NCBI GenBank assembly: GCA_016721905.1
Contig: JADKHH010000015.1
Location: 1-64,000 of the forward strand
Direction: 5' to 3'
DNA from: Candidatus Opimibacter skivensis
GTDB lineage: Bacteria > Bacteroidota > Bacteroidia > Chitinophagales > Saprospiraceae
DNA length: 64,000 nt
Part shown: piece by piece, positions 1 through 9,652 of the stretch
Position numbering within the stretch: position 1 is the first letter of the stretch
Layout: the number at the start of each line of letters is the position of its first letter
The notes under the pieces: model-generated
Databases searched by the model: none
Told to the model about the DNA's origin: nothing
What the model saw: the letters and a program-made list of their open reading frames with translations, nothing else
Translations under genes and position numbers: made by a program

Positions 1-344
1 TTTTATGAAGGGAGTAATTAGGTTTAATGGAAATTTTAATATTTCCTTTTGGAGAACACAGAGTGCACGGAAATTCCAAACAGCCTCGACCTAACTTACT
101 GGAGCGGGGGGCTCCTTGCGTGAACCGATAGTGGAGATGATTTATGATTCTGCAGTGGCAGCGGGGAGGCTGCAATGTCATTTGTAGTATGCTCTTTGCA
201 GGCGGGGAGGCTCCTAGCACATGATCGGATGATCAGTTGCAATTTTGTGATTCCCTGCGTGGCAGCTGGAGGCTACCGTGTCATTGTTTATAAAAAAAAA
301 AATGATAAGTTTGTTATAAATTCGCCTTTCACTTAAATAAAACG
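1..344. repeat. Non-coding left edge with degenerate short repeats
   Basis: No gene is seen here. A GC-rich motif close to GCGGGGAGGCT recurs three to four times in degenerate form, near 104, 161, 202 and 250, spaced about 40-60 bases apart in otherwise AT-rich sequence. A run of eleven A follows near 291-301. No hairpin or mobile-element ends are evident. It may be a decayed repeat or poor sequence at a contig end. Confidence 0.3.
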
Positions 345-371
345 ATAGCGCCGCAATCATCGCTACTTCAT

Positions 372-808
372 TCCCATTCCGTACTGCTTCGGATCCTCCT
401 ATTACTCCTAGTGGCTACGGTCTTTAGCACCTTTAGCAAGCGTAGCGGGAAAGTGGCCTTTACGGCACGAGACAAAAGGCTGAGTTTATTCCCATTGATT
501 ACGGCTCACCTGCAGGCGGTACTGGGGTTAAGTTTATATTTATAGTACCAAGGTTGATTTTTCATCTACGACGATGAGCAGTCCGGTACATCGTTTTTAC
601 CGTGGAACACACGCTCATGATGCTGATCGCCATCATCCTGATCACGTTAGGGTATGGTCATGCAGAAAAAGCAAATGCTAAAAAAGTTTTTACTTTTTAC
701 CTGATCGCCCTCATCATTATCCCGATCGCGATTCCATGGCCTTTCCAGAACAGCATTGTGCGGATGGATGTAGATGGAAGAGTAAGAGTAAAAGTGAGGA
801 AGCGCTGA
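372..808 (+). pseudogene. Cytochrome-b-like small membrane protein, frameshifted
   Basis: Joining two or three frames gives a protein of about 145 residues with four hydrophobic segments. The first part includes LLRILLLLLVATVFSTFSK, then SLFPLITAHLQAVLGLSLY. After a one-base loss near 540 come VEHTLMMLIAIILITLG and FYLIALIIIPIAIPWPF. From memory of the family this matches a Bacteroidota inner-membrane protein often labelled cytochrome B, including the VEHxLMMLIAI segment and the IPWPF ending. The last 68 residues are open from a GTG at 602. No confident start codon was found for the first part. The frame breaks may be real decay or sequence error, as in the next seven genes. Confidence 0.5.
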
Positions 809-927
809 GAAAAGTGGAGGTGTGGATTGGTCTCATGCATGTCTACAACTCTCACACTTTTTGTTCTCGCTCTACCCCACACCTTACTCCTGCCTCTCTC
901 CTCTCACGTCTCCTTCTTACCTCTCTG

Positions 928-2058
928 ATGGATACTCTACTCGACAGATGGCACACCACCTTTGGCACGAAGTTCCCGAAGTGACCGTCCGCGCCCGGTC
1001 GTGTCAATATCATCGGTGACATACAGACCTACAATGAAGGTGGGTGCTCGGGGCGATGAGTCAAGTATTTATATTCTTGCCTCCAAGAAAGCGACCAAGG
1101 GACATCATTGGATCATATGATCTTGATGAAGGAGATCCAATCACTCGAAGACATATTTGAATACGGGGGGAGTATCCATGGGCTAAATATATTGAAGGTG
1201 CCATCCGACTGTATGCTCCTGAGATAGGTCCTGCGATTGTTGGTCGGAGGGGGATCTGCCAGTAGGTGCAGGTATCTCCTCCTCGTCTGCATTGGTTTGC
1301 GGGGTACTATATGCTGCAACAATTATCTAGTCGGCATGAAACAGAAAGTAGAGCTTGCGTTGATAGGCCAACGGGTTGAAACAGGAGGTCATCGGTGTAC
1401 AAAGGCGGGATCATGGACCAGTTTGCGATCATGATGAGTCAGCCCAGGCATGTGATGCTGCTGGATTGTCGCACGAGGAGTATAAGCTCTCGTGGATGCT
1501 GATTACCCGGATGCACGTGGATACTGATCAATACCCGGGTCAAGCATGCGCTCATCGATGGTGATTACAATCAACGTGCCGCGCAGTGTAAGCAAGCTGT
1601 GAGAAAATCAGAAACCTTTCCTGATGTCCAGGCACTGCGTGATGTTGATATGGATATGCTGAAAGCCAGCGGTCTTAACGAGACGCTTTACTTAAACGAT
1701 CAGCGTTTGTCATCGAAGAGAACAACCGTGTACATGAAATGGTCCAGGCTCTGCATGAACATGATGCGGAACGTGCAGGATTACTATTAAAAGCATCACA
1801 TGCAGGGCTGCGGCATATGTATGAAGTCAGTTGTGATGAATTAGATCACCTCGCTGATTTCGCCAATCGGTATGAAGGTGTACGTGGTGCCCGAATGATG
1901 GGAGGAGGATTCGGAGGGTGTGTGAGCTGTCTTTTGCAGGAAGATGTGTTGGATGCTTCTCTATCGCGTGTGTTGATTCTTATCTGGATAGGTTTGGGTT
2001 TGAACCAGAGGTGATCTTGTTTGAACTCGCGGCTGGTGTCGGACTTGCGCCTGAATAA
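928..2058 (+). pseudogene. galK: Galactokinase, broken by many indels
   Basis: Galactokinase (GHMP kinase family, Leloir pathway; galactose to galactose-1-phosphate) can be read end to end only by switching frames. Recognisable pieces in order are APGRVNIIGDIQTYNEG (signature, near 988-1040), the GHMP ATP-binding motif DLPVGAGISSSSALVCG (near 1252-1302), GIMDQFAIMMSQPRHVMLLDCR (near 1409-1470, where the family has its catalytic Asp), RVKHALIDGDYNQRAAQC (near 1540-1590), EENNRVHEMVQAL (near 1718-1755), and the C-terminal YEVSCDELDHLADFA and GARMMGGGFGGC (near 1818-1920). The natural C-terminus GVGLAPE and stop at 2058 are intact. At least six single-base shifts lie between these pieces. All key motifs survive, which points to very recent decay or to sequence error rather than an old pseudogene. 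No other gal gene is visible. Confidence 0.8.
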
Positions 2059-2087
2059 CTTTTACTTGTCAAAGGTTTTTATAAATA

Positions 2088-2373
2088 TCACTTAAACAAA
2101 ATAAGTTGGCTGTCCATGGTTGCCTGTACCCAATGTTTCACCATCAGTTCAATCAGCGTATAATCACCAGGCTGTAGTTCTACTTTCTGACCTTTTTCAT
2201 TTTCAAAAAAACATTTCCGTTGATGCACCAGTAGGGCAGGTATCTGAATAATGTGTTCTTTTAAAAAGTTGATCTTTCAAAATGCGAATGGATGTTGCGT
2301 TGCCCTTTTCGCTTTTAAACAGGGAAATAGCCGATACAGCTTTATCCTCCGTGTGTAAGTCCTTTATATTCAT
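2088..2373 (-). pseudogene. Small cupin-fold protein, single frameshift
   Basis: About 94 residues starting MNIKDLHTEDKAVSAISLF. The first frame runs to a stop after RILKDQLFKRTHYSD. Restoring one base near 2260 joins it to HIIQIPALLVHQ, FFENEKGQKVELQPGDYTLIE and KHWVQATMDSQLILFK. The GDYTLIE-KHWV core is typical of one-domain cupins in Bacteroidota, whose function is generally unknown. It faces the galactokinase remnant tail to tail. Confidence 0.55.
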
Positions 2374-2496
2374 CACCAATTGTTTTTACAGTTAAGGACG
2401 CTTCTTATAACCGCATTATTGTTAAAAACCAAAATTGATTGTCAATGCATTACAACAGTGGCAGCAACAAATTTGACAGTTATTAGATGCCCCCTT

Positions 2497-3010
2497 AATT
2501 CATTTCCACCACAAAAAGGCCTCTGAGTTGGTTTTCACCTTATCCTGTAGCCTAGTCCTGCGGATAAAGTAAATGAAGCCTTTCGGCCGTTTCAGGCAAT
2601 ATATCTGTGCCCAACGTGCCGTGACATTTAATGCACATCCTGGCGGTCTGGATGGGATAATATCCTGTCATCTTACCATCCACGATCAGGATGGAAGGTG
2701 GAAGGACCTCTTGCTTTTCTTCCTTTATCTTCCAGCATGTTGATATATGCCAATTCCGTTTCATTCGCCTGATTGGCGGGGTTTCCGGGGCGATCAGTAA
2801 CACGTCTGATCTTTGCATCATGCACTGGCTATGCTGTCTGTCAGGGTTATAGCATGCACCTGCAAAACTCCACAGCTCCGGCTGTTCCTATGCGCACTCA
2901 TAGCCTTCATGAGATTTGTGGCTAGTAAGGGACTTTGTACTATTGACGATATTCAGTCCTCTTTCTTCAAAGTCATTGCCTTTGCTCCGGGCTTAGACGT
3001 TGTTTTTTTC
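2497..3010 (-). pseudogene. DUF3365 (Tll0287-like) haem/sensor domain protein, frameshifted
   Basis: Read across frames, the minus strand gives NLMKAMSAHRNSRSCGVLQ, HAITLTDSIASA, IRRVTDRPGNPANQANETE, DGKMTGYYPIQTARMCIKCHG, then LGTDILPETAERLHLLYPQD and an ending like LRGLFVVEMN. This is the order found in the DUF3365 domain: a first cysteine segment, an R-x-NPAN motif and a CxxCH-like site (CIKCHG) that can bind haem, then an E-x4-YP.D segment. At least three indels break it (near 2555, 2715 and 2815). The start is not resolved and the upper boundary is approximate. The protein would be extracytoplasmic. Confidence 0.6.
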
Positions 3011-3639
3011 ATAGATCTGGAAATTAATGCATCTGCTTGTGTATATGAAAGTGGAGATGATTTCGAGATACCGGCTTTCCGATGTATTTATAAATACTTC
3101 CAGGGGGTAAAGGTTCACAAAAGGGCCAGACATCTTTTTTTCCTATTGCCCAAATGGCTTAAAATGGCTAGATTATTGATTCCCAGTTGATCAAATACAA
3201 GGTGTTCACTTCTTCATCTCTGGTTCATTGGTTTCCACGGTCTGCATCCTTGAGATACTGGGTCTTTATAAGTTTCAAACCTGGTTTCTAATCCCTGATA
3301 GATTTTTCAAACTGCCTGGTGTCCGTGGTGAGATTTTCAATTCACTTTCCAGCTTACGTCTTTCGATTTCACATATGTCCAAAATACATGTTGATAAAGC
3401 AATGTGCTTTGTTGTCAATCGGCAAGTGATAAAAGCTGACATAGGGATCAAAATGGTGGCGGAAAAGATGGAAGTTGAATCCAGATAAGTGTTGATATCC
3501 ACAAGAGCTTGACACCAGGTTATATTTATCTGCCATCACATCCGCGGGAGATGCTGCTGATGTATCAATGGCTATATCTTTAAAAACACCCTGTCCTCAG
3601 ACCATTGAATATAGGGATGCTGAAACAGTTTGGATTTCA
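3011..3639. other. Spacer with no gene that could be supported
   Basis: Open frames exist on both strands, such as a plus-strand one that ends at 3190 and a minus-strand one of 75 codons at 3275-3502. None has family motifs, and neighbouring genes here are indel-ridden, so a further broken gene could be hidden. I do not recognise one. Confidence 0.3.
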
Positions 3640-4881
3640 TCAGGGGTTTGACTTAAAGATGGTCTTGTTGGTAAACGAATACGTGTCGTTGAAAAACAAC
3701 TCATTGGAATTATCTCCATCCTTCAAGCGGTACTCATCATTGTAGCGCCAGAAGAAATCATTGTACGGCATCGCATTGATTTTCCTGTAATCGCTGTAGG
3801 CGCCGTCAGTGACATTGAACGTCGGGATCAGGAACGTCTTTCTGAAATCATAAGCATACAGGATAGCGTTTGATTTGATGGAGTAGGATTGCGCATAGGC
3901 TTCTCCTACCCTGCTTCGATAATCAATGATGTAAGTGAAATCAATATGATTAAAGATCGTGTGACCTTGTTGGGTTATAAAGGTTTTGGCAATCGCAAAA
4001 CTTACATTTGAAATCGTGTCGCCAGGGAAAATGGGCTGAAAAGGGATACTTTTTACAGTGGTGACAGTTGAGTGTGATTTTCAAGATCGTGTTGTTTGTT
4101 TTGTTGATCCATACTGTTCCCTTGAAAAACATTCCGGCAGTATCCACGGGCTCATAGCTGATGACATAGATGGAGTCGGCGTTGTCATCGACATACTTTT
4201 TATCGAGGGAGAGATCAAAGTTTTTTCGCATCTCTTTTTTGGACAACTCCAGCGGGCTATCAGGGAAATTTGAGTTGTTGCTCAATAGTTTCATAGCCGT
4301 GATCGCTGTCGAACTTTCCATCGATGCAAAAAATCGGTTGTCGTATGGCTGCATGGCCAGTCGACCTGCCTTGAGTGTCAGTCCTGACAACTCGTATCCG
4401 GATATTGCTGCATTGTAATAGCCTTCAACCAATTCGATCTGCTGTTCATCCCTGAACGTCTTCAATTCATAATAGGCCTTTGCATCTGTCTCGAAATGAA
4501 GGCTTTGCTTCTGCATTTGATCAGGAGATCAAGAGATATAAATTATCATTAAGGGTCACGACAACTTCCCTGAGCAACTGGATACTTTCGTTGAGATAAA
4601 TCGTGTAGATATCCTGTTGCGCGGTAAGCTTGATCACCTGGGTTTCATACCCGATGAAGATAACCATGATGGAGTCCCGCGTGCCACCTGTCACTACACG
4701 GAAGTAACCATCGTCATTGGTGATGGTACCCTTTTGCAGTGTTTTGTTGTAGACATTAGCGAAGGAGACTGGCTCCTTTGTAATTGCATCTAAAACCCTT
4801 CCTTCGATTTCCCTTGTGGCCTGTCCCCAGGGAAAAGGATGTGACCAGGGTCAGGAGGAATAGGATGAAGGATGATTTCAT
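3640..4881 (-). pseudogene. Carboxypeptidase-regulatory-like domain protein, frameshifted
   Basis: The start at 4881 gives a signal peptide (MKSSFILFLLTLVTSFSLG). After a shift near 4840 the regulatory-like domain reads REIEGRVLDAITKEPVSFAN and GTITNDDGYFRV, the usual Ig-like fold that introduces envelope proteins in Bacteroidota. A second shift near 4530 leads into 188 open codons (SLHFETDAKAYYELKTF onward). A third shift near 3990-4060 leads to the tail DYRSRVGEAYAQSYSIKS, MPYNDFFWRYNDEYRL and a stop at 3640. The total is about 410 residues. The protein is probably exported to the periplasm or outer membrane; its exact role is unknown. It resembles the CarboxypepD_reg-like/DUF5686 group, with moderate certainty. 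Confidence 0.55.
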
Positions 4882-5211
4882 GGTCTAAATATAAGATCAT
4901 GGGGCTCATAAAAGATATTCCTTTAGCCGTTGCAGGAGCGTCGTGGTGAGCGGAGTCGAACTATTTGCTCCTGCAACCACATGGATACCCAACGGAATTC
5001 CCATTGAGAATCTATATTGGAATTCTCATAGTTGCGGGAGCAAACTCCTCCCTTTTGCCCCCGCCCCCTGTGTTCCGCGGCGCACATCCTCTCGCATGGA
5101 AACCCCGGGGAGGCATGATTATCATTTCAAAGCATGATCCTGCAAGGCGAGATGTCTAAATTAATTGCGGTTTAAGTTGAAACTCTCATACTCTCTCACT
5201 TTCTTGCATTG
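4882..5211. repeat. Spacer with an inverted repeat and a worn copy of the two-hairpin repeat
   Basis: A perfect 11-base inverted repeat (GTTGCAGGAGC at 4929-4939 and its complement at 4967-4977) could form a hairpin with a 27-base loop. Further right, about 5050-5120, CCCTGTGTTCC, a GCGCACA block and GAAACCCCGGGG occur in the order of the dispersed two-hairpin repeat, so this may be a diverged copy. No gene is seen. Confidence 0.4.
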
Positions 5212-5708
5212 TCATGGCTTATCCCTTCCCACAAACCGCTCATTACCCAACAGAAACGAAACGGCTCTGGACACATTTTTATCGACAGAGGCTTCCGTCT
5301 TAAGGAAACTGATATAACGAACGATTTCCTTTTGTCTGGATGGAGTCAATTGGTCAAAAGCTTTTTTTGCCTTTGTATTTTCTTTCAAAGCTTTATCGAG
5401 CTTTGGATGCATTGGGATTACTCTCGATTCGGTGTCAAACTCAATAGTCAGTGTGGTGGTATCGCTCACTTGCTTTCCTGCATCTTTCAGCATGGGGCCA
5501 TTGAGTGGAGGCGCCATTCTCCGCTATACTTCACAAGGGTCTGGATATATGGATGTCCATCGATTGTTCCGCGCACAGGGATGGGGCCTTTATCCTTGCC
5601 TGCCTGAATGTATATAGCTTTCAGCACCCTGGCCGGTAAAAAGACAAAAGGATTAACACCGATGATTTCAATTTTGGCTTTGAACGAATTCACCCATGCA
5701 AAATACAA
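5212..5708 (-). pseudogene. YdeI/OmpD-associated (DUF1905 + OmdA) protein, one frameshift
   Basis: The N-terminal part is a DUF1905 domain: KIEIIGVNPFVFLPARVL, QAGKDKGPIPVRGTIDG, then TLVKYSGEWRL. The C-terminal part is the OmdA (bacteriocin-protection-like) domain: MHPKLDKALKEN, FDQLTPSRQKEIVRYI, VSRAVSFLLGNERFVGRDKP. The two halves lie in different frames. They join at WRLH(S)/NGPMLKDAG near 5500-5515 by one base, and both frames overlap there. Family members are single proteins of about 165 residues, so this is one gene with one indel. The molecular function of the family is not firmly established. Confidence 0.7.
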
Positions 5709-5728
5709 TATCGGTGATGGACGTATTA

Positions 5729-6141
5729 CTATTCTTTATTAAACACGAGCAGCCAATGATTACCATACCGATCAGTCAGATCACCAAACAAGGCGCCCCA
5801 GAACGAAACTTCTATCGGATGGTCGATTGACCCGCCCTCCGCTAGCGATGCATAGGTAGTACGAAGCTCCTCTTCGCTGGTGCACGTCAGCGACATGGAA
5901 ACAGCATTGCCTTTGATCAATCCGGATTGTGGCACCATGTCTGATCCCATCAACACCATACTGCCTTTTGTCAAGGTGGCATGGAGGATACTTTCTCTCA
6001 TTTGTGGTGGCATATGTTCAGACAATGGTGATTCACCGACCGTTTGAAACCAAAGCTCACCGCCAAGACATTGTTTATAAAGTTCATGGCTTCACGGCAA
6101 TTACCGTTAAAGGTTAAATAACTCTGTATCTGCATTTCCAT
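5729..6141 (-). pseudogene. PhnB-like VOC-fold protein, one frameshift
   Basis: The start at 6141 reads MEMQIQSYLTFNGNCREAMNF. One T is missing in the run near 6080. Restoring it continues YKQCLGGELWFQTVGESPLS into the open frame MPPQMRESILHATL, KGSMVLMGSDM and the C-terminal FWGALFGDLTDRYGNHWLL. This is the 3-demethylubiquinone-methyltransferase-like/PhnB branch of the vicinal oxygen chelate superfamily, about 137 residues as usual. The GALFGDLTDRYGNHW ending is characteristic. These proteins usually act as small cytoplasmic binding or resistance proteins of unknown substrate. Confidence 0.7.
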
Positions 6142-6231
6142 TCGAATTCATTTTTTATATGGTATAGGAATATCCTTACAAAACCAGGTAAACCGGATTT
6201 GTTATTCAGGATTTGTATGTTAATGATGAAA

Positions 6232-6791
6232 TTACTTTACAGGTACATACTTGTTGACAACAATACCACAGCCATAGCGTGTTGAATTGTCCAGCTCAAG
6301 TGATGTTTTACCTGAAAAGATTGTCAAACCTTCACCGACAGCGGTGGGATTGATGAAGAGGTTGAGTTCATCGATCAGGCTGTTTTCGATCAGGAGGTTA
6401 CAAAACCAGCGCCGCCATAAGCAATGATGTCTTTACCATCCTGTTGTTTGAGCTCCTGGATAGCTTCGACCAGTGGTTTGTTAGCCATGGCAGCATTGAT
6501 CCCTGATACAGTCTGATTTGTTCTACTGAAGATGACCTTTGGATAAGCTACCATCAGTTCTGCAAATGGCTTGGAAGGATCGTCCGGATTAATGGCTGCT
6601 GCTTCCCAATGGCGCATAAAGCCATCTGCCATCTTACGGCCCATCACGATGGTGTCTACAGAATCTGTAAGCTCTCTGACGAAATCCTGCAGCCTGACAT
6701 CCCAGGTCCAGGTCATCCAGTCCAGTTGACCTTCGGGGCCGGCAACAAATCCATCCACAGACATCTGCATTTGTAATTTCAATTTTCTCAT
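6232..6791 (-). pseudogene. RibD C-terminal/dihydrofolate-reductase-like protein, one frameshift
   Basis: The start at 6791 (MRKLKLQMQMSVDGFVAGPE) is preferred over the longer frame to 6917, whose extra N-terminus comes from low-complexity spacer. The fold signature is clear: SVDGFVAGP near residue 11, DTIVMGRKMADGF near 55, KVIFSRT near 90 and IIAYGGAGFV near 130. A one-base shift near 6395 separates this from LLIENSLIDELNLFINP, VGEGLTIF and the end YVPVK at 6232. The usual length (about 185 residues) is restored by joining. It is probably an NADPH-dependent reductase of unknown substrate, of the YwjB/YyaP type. Confidence 0.7.
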
Positions 6792-7080
6792 TTCAATGTG
6801 GTTAAAGTGGTTGATGTGATTGATGATACAAAAATGGGGTAAATCTTGTATTCCTGTGAGTGGTGGAAACGAAAAGCATAGGGCAGAGAGCATAGGGCAT
6901 AGGGCGGCAGAGAGCAAGGGGCAAAAGGGGCCTAAGAGACTGGTAAGCCTTTTAGAATTAGCGTGAATTAGCAGCGGAGCTTATGGGGAGGAAGGGTAGA
7001 ATGGCACCAAAGGTGGAAGGTGCTTTAGATTCGGAAAGGTAAACCCAAAGGTTATCAAACTACATTTTCCATATCTAGTG

Positions 7081-7363
7081 ATTTAACTCTGGCGTCAGGA
7101 GACGCAAAACATATTGCATTCAAGTCTGAGACTTGAACGAACGGGTGTTTGGATATGAAGGTTTAGCTGCTTGTAAAACTACGTTTTACATGGCAGAAGA
7201 TTTGACCCGCTCGTCTTGAGACGAGAATATATGGCATTCAAGTCTGAAGACTTGAACGAGCGCTGCACTTCAAGCACGAACGAATGATGTTGGACGATGA
7301 TTTAACTCTAGCGTCGGGAGACGCAAAGCATATAGCATTCAAGTCTGAGACATGAACGAACGA
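7081..7363 (+). repeat. Three copies of a double-hairpin GTC-NNNN-GAC repeat
   Basis: Three imperfect copies of about 63 bases lie at 7081-7143, 7199-7262 and 7299-7363. Each has a first stem (GCGTC/GACGC, CTCGTC/GACGAG or GCGTC/GACGC) with a four-base loop. A T/A-rich linker ending in GCATT then leads to a second stem (CAAGTC/GACTTG), and GAACGA follows. The first stem changes between copies while staying paired. A fourth copy lies inverted at 25675-25736. The rest of 6792-7367 has no gene. Confidence 0.65.
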
Positions 7364-7367
7364 TTAG

Positions 7368-9107
7368 TTATTGTTTAAAATACACTTTCTGGATTTTACC
7401 ATTCCCGGTGTGATAAATGACATTGGCGTCGATCCTTCTGTTTCCGAAGCGGACGATCTCCTGATCGGTGACGATATTTCCTTCTACAGTTCTACCGGCA
7501 AGTTCACAATGAAGGTCGGGGGCGCTTTGAAACAATGCGGAATAGTCAAGTTTCATCTCGGCCTGGCCTTTGTAGAGTAAATTGTCCGGATAGTTATAGA
7601 TTTCCACATCGTCTGCATACGGCTCGAGAAATGCGTCGATGTCCCTTAGGTTATAGGCATTCAATTGTTGCTGCGCAAGCGCTACAGGGCTGACAGGAAT
7701 CAGCGTATCGGGATCGATGACTACGCCTTTATTGATGACGCGATAGATCTTTGTGATGTTTTCAATATCTGCAATGGGGTCTGCTTCTAATAAAACCAAA
7801 TTGGCTTTCTTGCCTTTGGTTATGCTTCCAAATTCTTTTTCCTTTCCAACCACTTTTGCGCCATTGATGGTCGATGCTTCGAGGATCTGCCAATTGCTCA
7901 TACCGCTAGCCTGCATGGCGAGTACCTCTGTCAGATAGGAGGAGGCATGCAGTGTACCTATGTTACCGGCATCTGTTCCGGTAGCGATGATCACACCTGC
8001 ATCAGATAACTTCCTGAGGTTAGCCAGCATGATATCATTAGCCTTTTGGGTGCCCTCCGTTTTTTCCGGTGTGTTGATACGTCTGTAGTATCTATTGGTC
8101 ATGGCTGTGTCCGGAAGATGTTTCAGATCCAGCAATGAACCCAGCTGGATAGGATCACCCATGCGCTGCTCATGATGGCTGATGTGCAGATTCTGCCCGA
8201 AGGTATTGACATATCCGTCGTGAACGATTAGTGTTGGACATAGGATTGTCTTCTTGTTTTTGAGGAGCTGTACAAAATCATCTGTCAATAATTCATCATC
8301 CACACTATGGACCAGGTAGTCACATCCATTTTCTACTGCCAGTTGTGCTGTGATGCGCTGTGTGGCATGAACTGCCAATGGCAGATTGTTTTTGTGCGCT
8401 TCATCGCTGATGGCTTTGATGATGGGCAGGTAGCGACGGGCACTCGCTTCGATGTCTGATGTATCACGACCTACGATGTACCAAATCTTGATCATGTCAG
8501 GCTGGTACTGCAACTGCTGCTGTACCAGGTTGATAGCATCTTCTACCGTCTTGACAAGATTAAAAGGGCCGTCATCACCGAGATTGGAAAGAGCTTTCGG
8601 TTCATATGTTGTCAACAAAGGCCCAGCCATATAGATGGATGGTGCATACGTTGCATCCTTGAATGAGTCTCTGTGTTTAAGGAAATTGACTGTCGTACCG
8701 ACATCAATCACCGTGGTGATACCATTTTGCAAATACCTTCGCAATACTTCCTCCATATGATCATGCGCCCAATCGATCTCTTCCTGGTATGGTTTGTATT
8801 TGCGTAAATCGATTGCGTCAGGTCTCGTATACAATCCGCCTGTCTGCGAAAAATGAATGTGGGCATCGACTAATCCAGGAAGCAGGAATTTTCCTTCGCC
8901 ATCTACAATCGTGGCATTGGCCGGAACTTTAACCTGTTCAGCAGGACGAACATCTGATATGAGATCATGGGTGATGGTCACGGTCTGGTTAGGCATCCAA
9001 CGATGTTGCACAACATCCGCCACCGATATATTGGTAATATAAGTTTGTGCACAAAGTGCTTCTGTCAGAAGGACTAAAAGAAAGGTGAGACGAAAGATAT
9101 TCTGCAT
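7368..9107 (-). CDS. Secreted amidohydrolase fused to a SnoaL/NTF2-like domain
   Basis: The 579-residue protein begins with a signal peptide (cleavage near residue 20). The metal-dependent hydrolase domain has the beta-strand-1 motif HIH at residues 83-85 (GLVDAHIHF), later metal-ligand regions LAVHATQRI and YLVHSVDDE, and the catalytic-Asp segment IIATGTDAGNIGT. The usual composite beta-sandwich pieces are present (LLPGLVDAH in front, GSITKGKKANLVLLEADP behind). From about residue 465 a second domain of about 110 residues (LNAYNLRDIDAFLEPYADDVEIYNYP) looks like SnoaL/NTF2, a fold used for small-molecule binding or polyketide-type catalysis. The protein probably cleaves a cyclic amide or related bond in the periplasm; substrate unknown. 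It stands alone, and no neighbouring gene suggests a pathway. Confidence 0.85.
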   Translation of the reverse strand: MQNIFRLTFLLVLLTEALCAQTYITNISVADVVQHRWMPNQTVTITHDLISDVRPAEQVKVPANATIVDGEGKFLLPGLVDAHIHFSQTGGLYTRPDAIDLRKYKPYQEEIDWAHDHMEEVLRRYLQNGITTVIDVGTTVNFLKHRDSFKDATYAPSIYMAGPLLTTYEPKALSNLGDDGPFNLVKTVEDAINLVQQQLQYQPDMIKIWYIVGRDTSDIEASARRYLPIIKAISDEAHKNNLPLAVHATQRITAQLAVENGCDYLVHSVDDELLTDDFVQLLKNKKTILCPTLIVHDGYVNTFGQNLHISHHEQRMGDPIQLGSLLDLKHLPDTAMTNRYYRRINTPEKTEGTQKANDIMLANLRKLSDAGVIIATGTDAGNIGTLHASSYLTEVLAMQASGMSNWQILEASTINGAKVVGKEKEFGSITKGKKANLVLLEADPIADIENITKIYRVINKGVVIDPDTLIPVSPVALAQQQLNAYNLRDIDAFLEPYADDVEIYNYPDNLLYKGQAEMKLDYSALFQSAPDLHCELAGRTVEGNIVTDQEIVRFGNRRIDANVIYHTGNGKIQKVYFKQ

Positions 9108-9184
9108 ATATAAATCAAGCTGGTTCGTTTAAATCAAATTCCTGAATAATCTTCCATGGCTCTATTTCAACTTGTTCAATCAGA

Positions 9185-9628
9185 CTAACCTTTCCAAAAG
9201 TGATAATGGTGGGTAAGTTGATTTTTAATTATTTGTTGAAAGATGTCATCTGTGCATATACTATTTCTTGGATGCATGAGCGTGATGTGTGGCTCATGGT
9301 TTCTGGGGGCCTCAATGATACCATATAATACTTGGCTCCGAAGTGTTCTAAAGGAATGCAAGATATCATTTGCAGGTAATAGGACTCCATTGCCCTCTGA
9401 AAATCGAGTGGCTTTGCCAAAACATATAGAAATTTTCGGCAGCACCTGGCTGGTCAGATTGTAAATTACATTATCAAAGGATTCAATTTCATCTTCACGG
9501 CAAAGCGTAACATGGGCCCGAATCAATCTATACTGCAGTGGATTAAATTTTTGACGGATACGTTCGATAGCAGCCGATTGCTTTTCATCAATAAAGAGGG
9601 TTAATTGTATTCTTCTTCTTTTATTCAT
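9185..9628 (-). CDS. 2'-5' RNA ligase/cyclic phosphodiesterase family protein
   Basis: 147 residues, the usual size of the 2H phosphoesterase superfamily. The two defining HxT motifs are present as HVTL (His39-Thr41) and HITL (His114-Thr116), placed symmetrically in the two lobes. Members act on 2',3'-cyclic phosphate or 2'-5' linked RNA ends or on nucleotide derivatives in the cytoplasm; the substrate here cannot be told. It lies just downstream of the membrane protein and ECF sigma gene on the same strand (24 bases away), so it may be co-transcribed with them. Confidence 0.8.
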   Translation of the reverse strand: MNKRRRIQLTLFIDEKQSAAIERIRQKFNPLQYRLIRAHVTLCREDEIESFDNVIYNLTSQVLPKISICFGKATRFSEGNGVLLPANDILHSFRTLRSQVLYGIIEAPRNHEPHITLMHPRNSICTDDIFQQIIKNQLTHHYHFWKG

Positions 9629-9652
9629 CGTGCAGTCAGAAGGACTTGATCA

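Noticed and set aside
2813..3190. 125-codon plus-strand open frame
   Set aside because: It overlaps the DUF3365 remnant on the other strand at its left end and shows no family motif. The composition (many C, F, I) looks like a chance frame.
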